A stretch of DNA of 8,424 nt from Alphaproteobacteria bacterium (GCA_016869335.1 VGEJ01000096.1:1-8424); one strand, 5' to 3'. Positions 1 through 6,705 are shown, numbered from the stretch's first letter. A program made the numbers and translations. The notes: generated by a model not told the origin, from the letters alone.

Positions 1-193
1 CTTCATGCGGCGCCCAGGACGCCCCGCGCAGCGCCGCGCGTGCGACCGCCGGATCGTCGTCGAGTTCGGCAAAAAACCGCCGCCAGCTCGGATCGACCGC
101 CGCGGGATCCCTGAGATAGCGGGCATAGAGGTCCTCGATGAAGGCGCTGTTGCCGCCGTAAAGGAAGGTGCTGTTGACGATATCGCTTGCCAT
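1..193 (-). CDS. sucA: 2-oxoglutarate dehydrogenase E1 component, N-terminal fragment
   Basis: This is the first 64 residues of the thiamine-diphosphate-dependent E1 subunit of the 2-oxoglutarate dehydrogenase complex, which decarboxylates 2-oxoglutarate and passes the succinyl group to the E2 lipoyl domain. The gene leaves the window on the left. What is visible is the conserved E1o N-terminal segment: STFLYGGNSAFIEDLYARYL at about residues 8-27, then DPAAVDPSWRRFFAEL at 29-44. This segment contacts E2 in the family. No catalytic residue lies in the fragment. The ATG at 193 is preceded by a GGTGG ribosome-binding-like stretch at suitable spacing; an in-frame GTG at 202 is a less likely start. 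The gene begins 40 bases after the sucD stop on the same strand, as expected for the distal part of an mdh-sucCD-sucA operon. The short fragment limits certainty, but the N-terminal signature and gene context agree. Confidence 0.93.
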   Translation of the reverse strand, partial: MASDIVNSTFLYGGNSAFIEDLYARYLRDPAAVDPSWRRFFAELDDDPAVARAALRGASWAPHE

Positions 194-233
194 CTTGTCC
201 ACCGCGCTGGGCGCTCGGCCGCCGCGCTCTGCC

Positions 234-1109
234 TTACGCGTTAAGAACGCCGATCAGCGTCGCGCCAATGGTGGCAGGCGAGTCCGCCACCTCAATGCCG
301 GCGCGCCGCAGTGCTTCGATCTTGTCCTGGGCACCCCCCGTACCGCCGGCGATGATCGCGCCGGCGTGACCCATGCGCCGACCCGGTGGGGCCGTGCGTC
401 CCGCTATGAAACCAACAATGGGTTTCTTGTTGGTTGACGCGGCGTAGAACGCCGCCGCTTCTTCCTCGGCGCTGCCGCCGATCTCGCCGATCATGACGAT
501 GGCCGTCGTCCCCGGATCGGCCAGAAACAGCGCCAAGCAGTCGACGAAGCTCGTGCCGGCGACCGGATCGCCGCCGATGCCGATGCAGGTGCTCTGGCCG
601 AGTCCCACGGTGGTCGTCTGCGCCACCGCTTCATAGGTGAGCGTGCCCGAACGCGAGACGATGCCGACCGTGCCGGCGGTGTGGATGTGACCCGGCATGA
701 TGCCGATCTTGCACTGGCCGGGGGTGATGATGCCGGGGCAGTTGGGGCCGATGAGTCGGGTGCGCGAGCCTTCGAGCACGCGCTTGACGCGCACCATGTC
801 GAGCACCGGGATGCCTTCGGTGATGCACACCACCAGCGCGAGCCCGGCATCGACGCCCTCCAGGATGGCATCCGCCGCGAATGCGGGCGGCACGAAGATC
901 ACCGATGCGGTGGCCCCGGTGGCGGCCGCCGCCTGGGCCACGGTATCGAACACCGGCAGGTCGAGGTGCTTGGTACCACCCTTGCCCGGCGTCACCCCGC
1001 CGACCAGTCTGGTGCCGTAGGCGAGCGCCTTCTCGGAGTGGAAGGTCCCCTGAGCGCCCGTGAAGCCCTGGCAGATCACGCGGGTCTCGGAGTCGACGAG
1101 GACCGCCAT
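234..1109 (-). CDS. sucD: Succinyl-CoA synthetase (ADP-forming), alpha subunit
   Basis: This 291-residue protein is the CoA-binding, phospho-histidine subunit of succinyl-CoA synthetase, which converts succinyl-CoA, phosphate and ADP (or GDP) into succinate, CoA and the nucleoside triphosphate in the TCA cycle. The N-terminal CoA-binding Rossmann domain shows GFTGAQGTFHSEKAL (residues 15-29) and GGVTPGKGG (37-45). GPNCPG lies at 121-126. The ligase domain carries GHAGAII with the phosphorylated histidine at residue 248, matching His246 of the E. coli protein. Length is normal for the family (about 290). The ATG at 1109 overlaps the sucC stop in a TGATG arrangement, so the two subunits are probably translationally coupled in equal amounts. 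The same reading frame stays open far upstream through sucC, but that part is out-of-frame noise. A malate-CoA ligase (MtkB) is a related alternative; the mdh-sucCDA context argues for the TCA enzyme. Confidence 0.97.
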   Translation of the reverse strand: MAVLVDSETRVICQGFTGAQGTFHSEKALAYGTRLVGGVTPGKGGTKHLDLPVFDTVAQAAAATGATASVIFVPPAFAADAILEGVDAGLALVVCITEGIPVLDMVRVKRVLEGSRTRLIGPNCPGIITPGQCKIGIMPGHIHTAGTVGIVSRSGTLTYEAVAQTTTVGLGQSTCIGIGGDPVAGTSFVDCLALFLADPGTTAIVMIGEIGGSAEEEAAAFYAASTNKKPIVGFIAGRTAPPGRRMGHAGAIIAGGTGGAQDKIEALRRAGIEVADSPATIGATLIGVLNA

Positions 1110-2275
1110 CACGCCGCTCCCGCGAGCTTCACCGCCTGCGCGGCGGCCGCATCGAGCTCGTTTGCCGCGACGATATCGAGCCGCGAGCGCGCCAGGATCT
1201 GGCGGCCGAGCGTGACGTTGGTGCCCTCCAGCCGGACGACCAGCGGCACGCGCAGGCCGACCTCGTTGGCCGCCGCGACGATGCCTTCGGCAATCACGTC
1301 GCAGCGCATGATGCCGCCGAAGATGTTGACGAGGATCGCCCGCACCTTGGGATCGGCCAAGATGATCTTGAACGCCTCGCGCACGCGTTCGGTCGTCGCA
1401 CCGCCGCCGACATCGAGGAAATTGGCGGGCTCGCCGCCGTGCAGCTTGATGATGTCCATCGTCGCCATGGCCAGCCCGGCGCCGTTCACCAGACAGCCGA
1501 TGCTGCCATCGAGCCTGATATAGTTCAGCTCGTTCTCCGCGGCCATGCGCTCGGCCGGGTCTTCTTCGTCCGGGTCGCGCAGCGCCGTGATCTCGGGGTG
1601 GCGAAAGAGCGCGTTGTCGTCGAGCGTGATCTTGGCGTCGAGCGCGATGACCTCTCCCGCCGTGGTCACGACCAGCGGGTTCACCTCGATGAGGCTGGCA
1701 TCGCTCGCCTGGTGGGTGCGCCACACCCCGAGCATGAGACGCACCGCCTTGCCCGCCGCCTCGCCGGAGAGCCCGAGGCCATAGGCCAACCGCCGGCCAT
1801 GGTGCGGCATCATGCCGATGGCCGGATCGATCACGGCGCGGAGGATCTTCTGCGGTGTCCGCGCCGCCACCTCCTCGATGTCCATGCCCCCCTCGGCCGA
1901 GGCCATCATCACCGGCCGTCCCGCGCGCCGGTCCAAGAGGAGGCCGAGGTAGAGCTCGCGCGCGATCGCCACGCCCTCCTCGATGTAGAGCCGGCGCACG
2001 ACGCGCCCTGCGGACCCGGTCTGGCGCGTGACCAGGGTGGCGCCGAGCAGGGTGCGCGCGGCATCGAGCGCCGCGCCTTGGGTCTGCGTGATCTTGATGC
2101 CGCCGGCCTTGCCGCGGCCGCCGGCGTGGATCTGGGCCTTGACGATCCACGGCGGGCCGCTGAGCTCGGTCAGCGCCCGCTCGACCTCGGCGAGGCTGAA
2201 CGCGGCGCGGCCCTTCGGCACCGCGACCCCGTGCTTAGCCAGCAGTTCCTTCGCCTGGTGCTCGTGGATGTTCAT
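1109..2275 (-). CDS. sucC: Succinyl-CoA synthetase (ADP-forming), beta subunit
   Basis: This 388-residue protein has the same length as E. coli SucC and is the nucleotide- and succinate-binding subunit partnering SucD. An ATP-grasp domain fills the N-terminal half, opening with MNIHEHQAKELLAKHGV and including KAQIHAGGRGKAGG at 46-59. The Mg-binding residues are Asn199 in EVNPL (197-201) and Asp213 in ALDAKI, at the same numbers as in E. coli. The C-terminal CoA-ligase domain has CLVNGAGLAMATMD (261-274), NFLDVGGGA (285-293) and the succinate-loop region NIFGGIMRCD (317-326). I chose the ATG at 2275 because it gives the canonical N-terminus and has GGGG about five bases upstream; an in-frame upstream start at 2287 would only add MRGH. 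The gene lies 103 bases after mdh on the same strand and shares its stop codon bases with the sucD start. Confidence 0.97.
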   Translation of the reverse strand: MNIHEHQAKELLAKHGVAVPKGRAAFSLAEVERALTELSGPPWIVKAQIHAGGRGKAGGIKITQTQGAALDAARTLLGATLVTRQTGSAGRVVRRLYIEEGVAIARELYLGLLLDRRAGRPVMMASAEGGMDIEEVAARTPQKILRAVIDPAIGMMPHHGRRLAYGLGLSGEAAGKAVRLMLGVWRTHQASDASLIEVNPLVVTTAGEVIALDAKITLDDNALFRHPEITALRDPDEEDPAERMAAENELNYIRLDGSIGCLVNGAGLAMATMDIIKLHGGEPANFLDVGGGATTERVREAFKIILADPKVRAILVNIFGGIMRCDVIAEGIVAAANEVGLRVPLVVRLEGTNVTLGRQILARSRLDIVAANELDAAAAQAVKLAGAA

Positions 2276-2281
2276 GTGTCC

Positions 2282-2306
2282 CCGCACGCCGCTCGCCGCC
2301 GTGCGG
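2282..2306 (-). promoter_or_regulatory. Hairpin over the sucC ribosome-binding site, in the mdh-sucC gap
   Basis: The 103-base gap between the mdh stop and the sucC start (2276-2378) contains no gene. Its sucC-proximal end holds a perfect 7-base-pair inverted repeat, CCGCACG at 2300-2306 and CGTGCGG at 2282-2288 in minus-strand sense, with an 11-base loop. The 3' arm shares two of its G residues with the GGGG (2280-2283) that serves as the likely Shine-Dalgarno sequence of sucC. The structure could partly mask translation initiation or act as an RNA-processing or stability element between mdh and sucCD. No U-tract follows, so it is not a classical terminator. At this GC content such repeats also arise by chance. 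Confidence 0.35.
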
Positions 2307-2378
2307 ATCGCCCGCGTCGACCCGCCACCCGGCTACTCGGCATCGTCGGCTGACCCGCTCGGACGGCGGACGGGCGGC

Positions 2379-3341
2379 TCAGGCAAGCGAGGGGTCGAGC
2401 CGCTTCACTGCGTCGATCAGCCCGCGCACGGCGTCGACGGACTTCGTTAGCGCCGCCTTTTCCCCTGCGTTGAGCGCGATCTCGACGACGCGCTCGACGC
2501 CACCGGCTCCGATCACCACCGGCACGCCGACATAGAGACCGTCGAGCCCGTACTGACCCTTCACGTAGGCGGCGCATGGCAGCACCCGCTTCTTGTCGCG
2601 GAGGTAGGACTCGGCCATCTGGATCGCCGAGGCCGCGGGCGCATAGAACGCCGAGCCGGTCTTGAGCAACCCGACGATCTCGGCACCGCCGTCGCGCGTC
2701 CGCTGCACGATCTCGTCGATTCGCTGCTCCGTGCTCCAGCCCATACGCACGAGATCGGGCACCGGGATGCCGGCGACCGTCGAGTAGCGGGTCAGCGGCA
2801 CCATGGTATCGCCGTGGCCCCCGAGCACGAAGGCGGTGACGTCCTCGACCGAGACGTTGAACTCGCGCGCCAGGAACAGCCGGAAGCGCGCCGAGTCGAG
2901 CACACCCGCCATGCCCACCACCATGTGGTGCGGCAGGCCGCTCGCCTGGCGCAGCACCCACACCATGGCATCGAGCGGGTTGGTGATGCAGATCACGAAG
3001 GCGTTCGGCGCATGCTTGCGGATGCCGTCGGCGACCTGCTTGATGATCTTGGTGTTGGTGGACAGGAGATCGTCGCGGCTCATGCCCGGCTTGCGCGCAA
3101 TCCCGGCGGTGATGATCGCGACATCGGCACCGGCGAGCTGCGCGTAGTCCTGGGTGCCGGACAGCATGGCATCGAAACTGTCGACCGGCGAGGACTGTGC
3201 GAGGTCGAGCGCCTTGCCCTGCGGCATACCCTCGACGACGTCGAACATGACGATGTCGCCGAGCTCCTTGAGGCCAGCGAGATGGGCGAGCGTGCCCCCG
3301 ATGTTGCCGGCGCCGATGAGGGCGATCTTACTTCGCGCCAT
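2379..3341 (-). CDS. mdh: Malate dehydrogenase (NAD-dependent, LDH-like type)
   Basis: This 320-residue enzyme oxidises malate to oxaloacetate with NAD in the cytoplasm. It belongs to the lactate-dehydrogenase-like MDH group usual in Alphaproteobacteria, and its length is standard. The Rossmann loop GAGNIGG is at 10-16 with the NAD-ribose acidic residue Asp34. The substrate loop ARKPGMSRDDLL (82-93) carries Arg83 at the position that selects malate over lactate and Arg89 for substrate binding. ITNPLD holds Asn121. Asp149 and Arg152 are in VLDSARFR, and the catalytic His176 is in GGHGDTMVP. The ATG at 3341 is favoured by AGGAG seven bases upstream; an extension to 3389 would add 16 residues with no family support. 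It is the first gene of the minus-strand TCA block, divergent from htpG. Confidence 0.97.
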   Translation of the reverse strand: MARSKIALIGAGNIGGTLAHLAGLKELGDIVMFDVVEGMPQGKALDLAQSSPVDSFDAMLSGTQDYAQLAGADVAIITAGIARKPGMSRDDLLSTNTKIIKQVADGIRKHAPNAFVICITNPLDAMVWVLRQASGLPHHMVVGMAGVLDSARFRLFLAREFNVSVEDVTAFVLGGHGDTMVPLTRYSTVAGIPVPDLVRMGWSTEQRIDEIVQRTRDGGAEIVGLLKTGSAFYAPAASAIQMAESYLRDKKRVLPCAAYVKGQYGLDGLYVGVPVVIGAGGVERVVEIALNAGEKAALTKSVDAVRGLIDAVKRLDPSLA

Positions 3342-3348
3342 GAGGAGG

Positions 3349-3353
3349 CTCCT
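3349..3353 (-). promoter_or_regulatory. Ribosome-binding site of mdh
   Basis: AGGAG lies seven bases upstream of the ATG at 3341, inside AAAAGGAGCCTCCTC in minus-strand sense. It is the clearest Shine-Dalgarno sequence in the window and decides the mdh start. It is also one arm of a short AGGAG-C-CTCCT palindrome, whose single-base spacer is too small to form a hairpin. Confidence 0.75.
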
Positions 3354-3370
3354 TTTGCCGCAACTGCCGC

Positions 3371-3399
3371 TAGTTAGCCGGTTTCCCAAGCCTTAGCAA
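3371..3399 (-). promoter_or_regulatory. Weak candidate housekeeping promoter for mdh-sucCDA
   Basis: In minus-strand sense, TTGCTA (3394-3399) is followed after exactly 17 bases by TAACTA (3371-3376). The first matches the sigma-70 -35 consensus TTGACA at four of six bases; the second matches TATAAT poorly, essentially only its first two bases. Position, about 30 bases upstream of the mdh start, and spacing are right, and this AT-richer patch stands out in a GC-rich window. The low -10 score makes the call tentative. Confidence 0.25.
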
Positions 3400-3411
3400 G
3401 CATCACGCGGG

Positions 3412-3440
3412 CTTGAAGGGGGGCGGGGTACGGCGCATAT
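3412..3440 (+). promoter_or_regulatory. Candidate heat-shock (sigma-32/RpoH) promoter of htpG
   Basis: CTTGAA at 3412-3417 is a perfect match to the sigma-32 -35 element. After 15 bases comes GCGCATAT (3433-3440), which agrees with the -10 consensus CCCCATnT at five of seven defined positions. The spacing is within the known 13-17 base range. Initiation would fall near 3447, giving a leader of roughly 30 bases before the htpG ATG at 3476. The downstream gene is a member of the RpoH regulon in many Proteobacteria, which raises the prior. No CIRCE inverted repeat (the HrcA operator) is visible in 3342-3475. Confidence 0.6.
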
Positions 3441-3475
3441 CAAGCGCCATCCGTAACCGATGGCGAGGGCGAGGG

Positions 3476-5338
3476 ATGGCCGAGGAGAGCAGGGCCTTTC
3501 AGGCCGAGGTCACGAAGCTTCTGAGCATCGTCGCGAATGCGCTTTACAGCGAGCGCGAGGTGTTCCTGCGCGAGCTGATCTCCAATGCCTCCGACGCCTG
3601 CGACCGCCTGCGCTACCTCTCGCTCACCCGCCCGGAGCTGATCGCCGACGATCCGGAGTTTCGGGTCGTCCTGACGTGCGATGCCGCCCGGCGCGAACTG
3701 TGCGTCAGCGACAACGGCATCGGCATGAACCGCGACGATCTGATCGACAACCTCGGCACCATCGCGCACTCGGGCACCGCCGCGTTCTTGGGCGAGGTGG
3801 GCAGCGATCCAAGGGGCTCGGTCAACCAGATCGGCCAGTTTGGCGTCGGTTTCTACGCCGCGTTCATGGTCGCGGCGAAGGTGGAAGTCGAATCGCGCAA
3901 GGCCGGCGAGGAGGGCGCCTGGCGCTGGACCTCGGACGGCGCCGGGACCTTCACGGTGGCGCCGATCGGCCGCGTCGCACGCGGCACCATGGTGCGGCTC
4001 TACCTCAAGGAGGATGCGGCCGAGTTCCTGGAGCCCGCCCGCCTCGGCCGGATCGTCAAGACCTACTCCGACCACATCGCGCTTCCGATAGTGCTGCATC
4101 ACGGCGGCAAGCGCGACACCCTCAACACCGCCTCGGCCCTGTGGGCGCGCCCGCGCCAGGAGATCACGGCCGAGCAGTATCGCGAGTTCTACCGTCACGT
4201 CGGCCACGCCTTCGACGAGCCGTGGTTGACCCTGCATGGCCACGCCGAGGGCAAGATCGAGTACACCTATCTTCTATTCGTGCCGGCGCAGCGTCCGTTC
4301 GATCTGTTCGAGCCCGCGCGCCGGCATCGGGTCAAGCTCTACGTCAAGCGCGTCTTCATCACCGACGAGTGCGAGGACCTGATCCCGCCGTACCTGCGCT
4401 TCGTGCGCGGGGTGGTCGACTCGCAGGACCTGCAGCTCAACGTCAGCCGCGAGGTGCTTCAGAACAACCCGCTGCTGGCCAAGATCCGTGGCGCCCTGGT
4501 CAAGCGGCTGTTCGCGGAGCTCGAGAAGAAGGCGGAAGCGGCGACCGAGTACGCGACCTTCTGGGAGAATTTCGGCGCCGTCCTCAAGGAGGGGCTCTAC
4601 GAGGACCCGGAGCAGCGCGAGACCTTGCTCAAGCTCGCCCGCTTTCGCTCGACCTGCTCGGCCGACGGCTGGGTTTCGCTCGCCGACTACGTCGGGCGAC
4701 TGAAGGAGGGCCAGGATGCCATTTACACCATCAGCGGCGATCACCTCGAGACGGTGCAGCGCAGCCCGCAGCTCGAGGGCTTCCGCGCGCGCGATATCGA
4801 GGTGCTGCTGCTGACCGATCCGATCGACGACTTCTGGATCAACGCGATCGGCAGCTACAACGAGCGTCCGTTCCGTTCGATCACGCGCGGTGCCGCCGAC
4901 CTCGAGCGCTTTGCCTCGGCCGTCAAGCCCGCCACCGCCCCGCCGGTGCCGGAAGGCTCGCTCGGCGCACTGATTGCGCTGCTCAAGCTCACGCTCGGCG
5001 ATGGCGTCAAGGACGTGCGGCTATCGACGCGGCTGACGGATAGCGCCGTGTGCCTCGTCGCCGACGAGGACCAGGTCGACATGCACCTCGAACGAGTGCT
5101 CTCCGCCCACGGCCAGATCAAGCAGCGTGCCCCGCGCGTCCTCGAGATCAATCCCGCGCACGATCTGATCAAGGCGATGGCCGCGCGGGTAGTCGGCGCC
5201 GGCAGTGGCGTCGAGCTCGGCGATGCCGCCCAGCTTCTGCTCGATCAGGCGCGGATCGTCGAGGGCGAGCCGCTCGCCGACGCCGCCGGCTTCGCCCAAC
5301 GCCTTGCCGCGGTGATGACCCGTGCCCTGGCGCGCTGA
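3476..5338 (+). CDS. htpG: Molecular chaperone HtpG (bacterial Hsp90)
   Basis: This 620-residue ATP-dependent cytoplasmic chaperone is a dimer that remodels client proteins, often with DnaK. The length is close to E. coli HtpG (624). The N-terminal GHKL ATPase domain (about 1-220) shows LRELISNASDACDRLRY with catalytic Glu33 and Asn37, DNGIGM at 79-84 (Asp79 contacts adenine), GTIAHSGT at 94-101, and the lid and glycine loop QFGVGFYAAF at 121-130. The middle domain (about 225-490) has LYVKRVFITDE (288-298), LRFVRGVVDSQDLQLNVSRE with Arg325 as the ATP-sensing arginine, and GSYNERPF (459-466). The C-terminal dimerisation domain follows, with LEINPAHDLI at 556-565. The ATG at 3476 follows a GAGGG stretch and gives the family N-terminus; the upstream TTG at 3413 lies within the putative promoter and is rejected. 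The gene is divergent from mdh and convergent with the DUF1223 gene. Confidence 0.97.
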   Translation: MAEESRAFQAEVTKLLSIVANALYSEREVFLRELISNASDACDRLRYLSLTRPELIADDPEFRVVLTCDAARRELCVSDNGIGMNRDDLIDNLGTIAHSGTAAFLGEVGSDPRGSVNQIGQFGVGFYAAFMVAAKVEVESRKAGEEGAWRWTSDGAGTFTVAPIGRVARGTMVRLYLKEDAAEFLEPARLGRIVKTYSDHIALPIVLHHGGKRDTLNTASALWARPRQEITAEQYREFYRHVGHAFDEPWLTLHGHAEGKIEYTYLLFVPAQRPFDLFEPARRHRVKLYVKRVFITDECEDLIPPYLRFVRGVVDSQDLQLNVSREVLQNNPLLAKIRGALVKRLFAELEKKAEAATEYATFWENFGAVLKEGLYEDPEQRETLLKLARFRSTCSADGWVSLADYVGRLKEGQDAIYTISGDHLETVQRSPQLEGFRARDIEVLLLTDPIDDFWINAIGSYNERPFRSITRGAADLERFASAVKPATAPPVPEGSLGALIALLKLTLGDGVKDVRLSTRLTDSAVCLVADEDQVDMHLERVLSAHGQIKQRAPRVLEINPAHDLIKAMAARVVGAGSGVELGDAAQLLLDQARIVEGEPLADAAGFAQRLAAVMTRALAR

Positions 5339-5339
5339 T

Positions 5340-5354
5340 CGCCGCGCCGCGGCG
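5340..5354. terminator. Possible hairpin between convergent htpG and DUF1223 genes
   Basis: CGCCGC, a GCC loop and GCGGCG form a perfect 6-base-pair GC stem at 5340-5354, placed in the 19-base space between the two convergent stop codons (5338 and 5358). The position suits a bidirectional terminator. No T-run follows on either strand, so intrinsic termination would be inefficient, and the short GC palindrome could be chance. Confidence 0.3.
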
Positions 5355-5357
5355 CCA

Positions 5358-6084
5358 TCAGCTTCCGGGGCGGTGCCGTTCGACCACGGCGGCGCCAAGG
5401 ATCGGCCCGACCTCGCCACGCTGTACCAGCACCGCACAGCCCTCACCTTCGCCGATTGTCAACTCTCCGAGGGGGTACGCGGCGGCCGCGCCTCTGTACC
5501 AGCCGATGCGCCGGATGTCCCGCACGACGTGATGGTAGATCAATGTGCGGCCCGCGTTCTCCCCGGCGGCAACGGGAACGCTCTCGCGCTCCGCGAAACG
5601 GACGAGCCAGACCGCGGCTTTGCCTACCGCCATGCCGGCATCCGCAGCGGCCACATGGACGACAGCGCCACCACCCTCCCCCACCACGCTGACCGGCAGG
5701 TTCGGCTGGCGCTCGGCCACCGCGTCGATGGCGGCCAGGACGTCGCCTCGGCGCGAGCCAACCTCGTGTGCCTCCCCCCCCGATCACGATCTGCGGGGTG
5801 TAGACCGATACCGTGCCGAGCGCCCTGGCATAAAGCTTCTGCCGTTCGGTCGCCCAGGCGGAGGAGAAGGTGTCCCACCAGCCGAGATAGTCCCAGTAAT
5901 CGACATGAAAACTGAGCGCGATCACGTCCGCGCGCGCGGCCAGATAGGCAAGCACGGCGTCGGCGGGCGGACACGAACTGCAACCCTGCGAGGTGAACAG
6001 TTCGACCACCGTGGGCGCCGACTCCGCGGCCGCCGACGTCGCGATCGTGACGGCCGCCAGGGCGGCGACGAGCAGCTTGACCAT
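5358..6084 (-). pseudogene. DUF1223 exported thioredoxin-like protein, frame broken at a G8 run
   Basis: The N-terminal part has a clear Sec signal peptide (MVKLLVAALAAVTIATSAAA, cleavage probably near residue 20). After it comes the thioredoxin-like DUF1223 signature: VVELFTSQGCSSCPPAD with Cys35 and Cys38, SFHVDYWDYLGW (58-69) and VYTPQIVIGG (94-103). Proteins of this family are probably periplasmic; their function is not established. After residue 103 the written frame turns into arginine-rich nonsense and stops at 5443 (213 residues). Dropping one base from the run of eight G at 5774-5781 restores GEAHEVGSRRGDVLAAIDA, then joins the good C-terminal frame (VAERQPNLPVSVVGEG to GAAVVERHRPGS, stop at 5358). 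The repaired product has 241 residues, normal for the family. The break could be a sequencing or assembly error, a true mutation or a phase-variable tract. The start at 6084 has only a weak ribosome-binding site. Confidence 0.85.
5774..5781 (-). repeat. Homopolymer of eight G (C on the plus strand) at the DUF1223 frameshift
   Basis: Eight consecutive C on the plus strand lie inside the DUF1223 gene exactly where the frame is lost. Seven bases would keep the two family-like halves in one frame. Such tracts are prone both to slipped-strand mutation and to base-calling error. Confidence 0.9.
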
Positions 6085-6100
6085 GGCTCGGAGCTTATCG

Positions 6101-6119
6101 GCGGCGGCGTGGCCGCCGC
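6101..6119. promoter_or_regulatory. GC hairpin in the divergent DUF1223/NUDIX leader
   Basis: GCGGCGGC (6101-6108), a GTG loop and GCCGCCGC (6112-6119) make a perfect 8-base-pair stem. It begins 17 bases upstream of the DUF1223 ATG and about 40 bases upstream of the NUDIX start, so it would lie in one or both 5' leaders or serve as a protein-binding palindrome. The rest of 6085-6160 shows no recognisable promoter. In a GC-rich genome the repeat may have no function. Confidence 0.35.
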
Positions 6120-6160
6120 GGTCCTGGACGCACCGCCACTCCGTCTGCCACACTCGCGCC

Positions 6161-6700
6161 ATGATCCGGCGGCCAATGGGTCCGGTGATCGAGCAGATCC
6201 CGGCGGGCGACACTAGGCCGCGCCTGGTGTGTGGCGACTGCGGCTTCGTCAACTACGTCAATCCGCGCGTGGTGGTCGGCGCCGTGTGCCTGTGGCAGGA
6301 CCGCATCCTCCTGTGCAGGCGGGCGATCGAGCCGCGCAAGGGGTTCTGGACGCTGCCCGCCGGCTACCTCGAGCTCAACGAGGGGACCGAGGACGCAGCG
6401 CGACGCGAAGCCTATGAGGAAGCGCGAGCCACGATCGATCTCACGGCGCTGCTCGCCGTCTACGCGCTCAAACACATCAGCCAGGTGCAGCTCATCTACC
6501 TCGCGCGGCTCACCGCGCCGGCAGTGGAGGCCGGGCCCGAGAGCGCCGAGGCGGCCCTCATCGCGTGGGACGACATCCCATGGCGGGAATTGGCCTTCCC
6601 GAGCGTACGCTGGGCGCTCGACCACTATCGCGCGGTCCGCGATCAAGCGGTATTCGCGCCGGCGACCAACCCGCCGGGCGAAGGCGGCCGTCCGATCTGA
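6161..6700 (+). CDS. NUDIX hydrolase with short N-terminal CxxC motif
   Basis: This predicted hydrolase cleaves a nucleoside diphosphate linked to another group; ADP-ribose or a related dinucleotide is plausible, but the substrate cannot be read from the sequence. Counting from the second ATG (6176, 174 residues), the short N-terminal CGDCGFVNYVNP (19-30) resembles the zinc-ribbon-like Nudix_N segment, but only one cysteine pair is present. The fold follows with VVVGAVCLW, GFWTLPAGYLELNEG (56-70) and the Nudix box from Gly63: Glu69, then REAYEEAR at 77-84 with catalytic Glu81 and Glu82. The box glycine after EE is Arg84, a variation seen in this subgroup. ISQVQLIYLARL (101-112) is also typical of it. 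Start choice is uncertain: 6161 is the longer form (179 residues), 6176 fits relatives better, and neither has a clear ribosome-binding site. It is divergent from DUF1223 and ends 5 bases from the yciB stop. Confidence 0.9.
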   Translation: MIRRPMGPVIEQIPAGDTRPRLVCGDCGFVNYVNPRVVVGAVCLWQDRILLCRRAIEPRKGFWTLPAGYLELNEGTEDAARREAYEEARATIDLTALLAVYALKHISQVQLIYLARLTAPAVEAGPESAEAALIAWDDIPWRELAFPSVRWALDHYRAVRDQAVFAPATNPPGEGGRPI

Positions 6701-6705
6701 GCCGG

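Noticed and set aside
234..2150. A 638-codon minus-strand open frame that looks like a SucC-SucD fusion.
   Set aside because: Its upstream half is sucC read in the wrong frame (arginine- and glycine-rich, no family similarity). The true sucC is intact in another frame and sucD starts at 1109.
234..2275. Malate-CoA ligase (mtkA/mtkB) instead of succinyl-CoA synthetase.
   Set aside because: The families are close, but the gene order mdh-sucC-sucD-sucA and the absence of serine-cycle genes in view favour the TCA enzyme.
3413..3475. N-terminal extension of HtpG from a TTG at 3413.
   Set aside because: The added 21 residues do not resemble HtpG, the TTG falls in the sigma-32-like -35 box, and the ATG at 3476 gives the normal N-terminus with a GAGGG upstream.
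3342..3475. CIRCE (HrcA operator) upstream of htpG.
   Set aside because: No TTAGCACTC-type inverted repeat with a 9-base spacer is present.
3460..5043. A 527-codon open frame on the plus strand overlapping htpG.
   Set aside because: It is the +2 shadow of a GC-rich gene: arginine-rich with no recognisable domain, while the overlapping frame is a complete HtpG.
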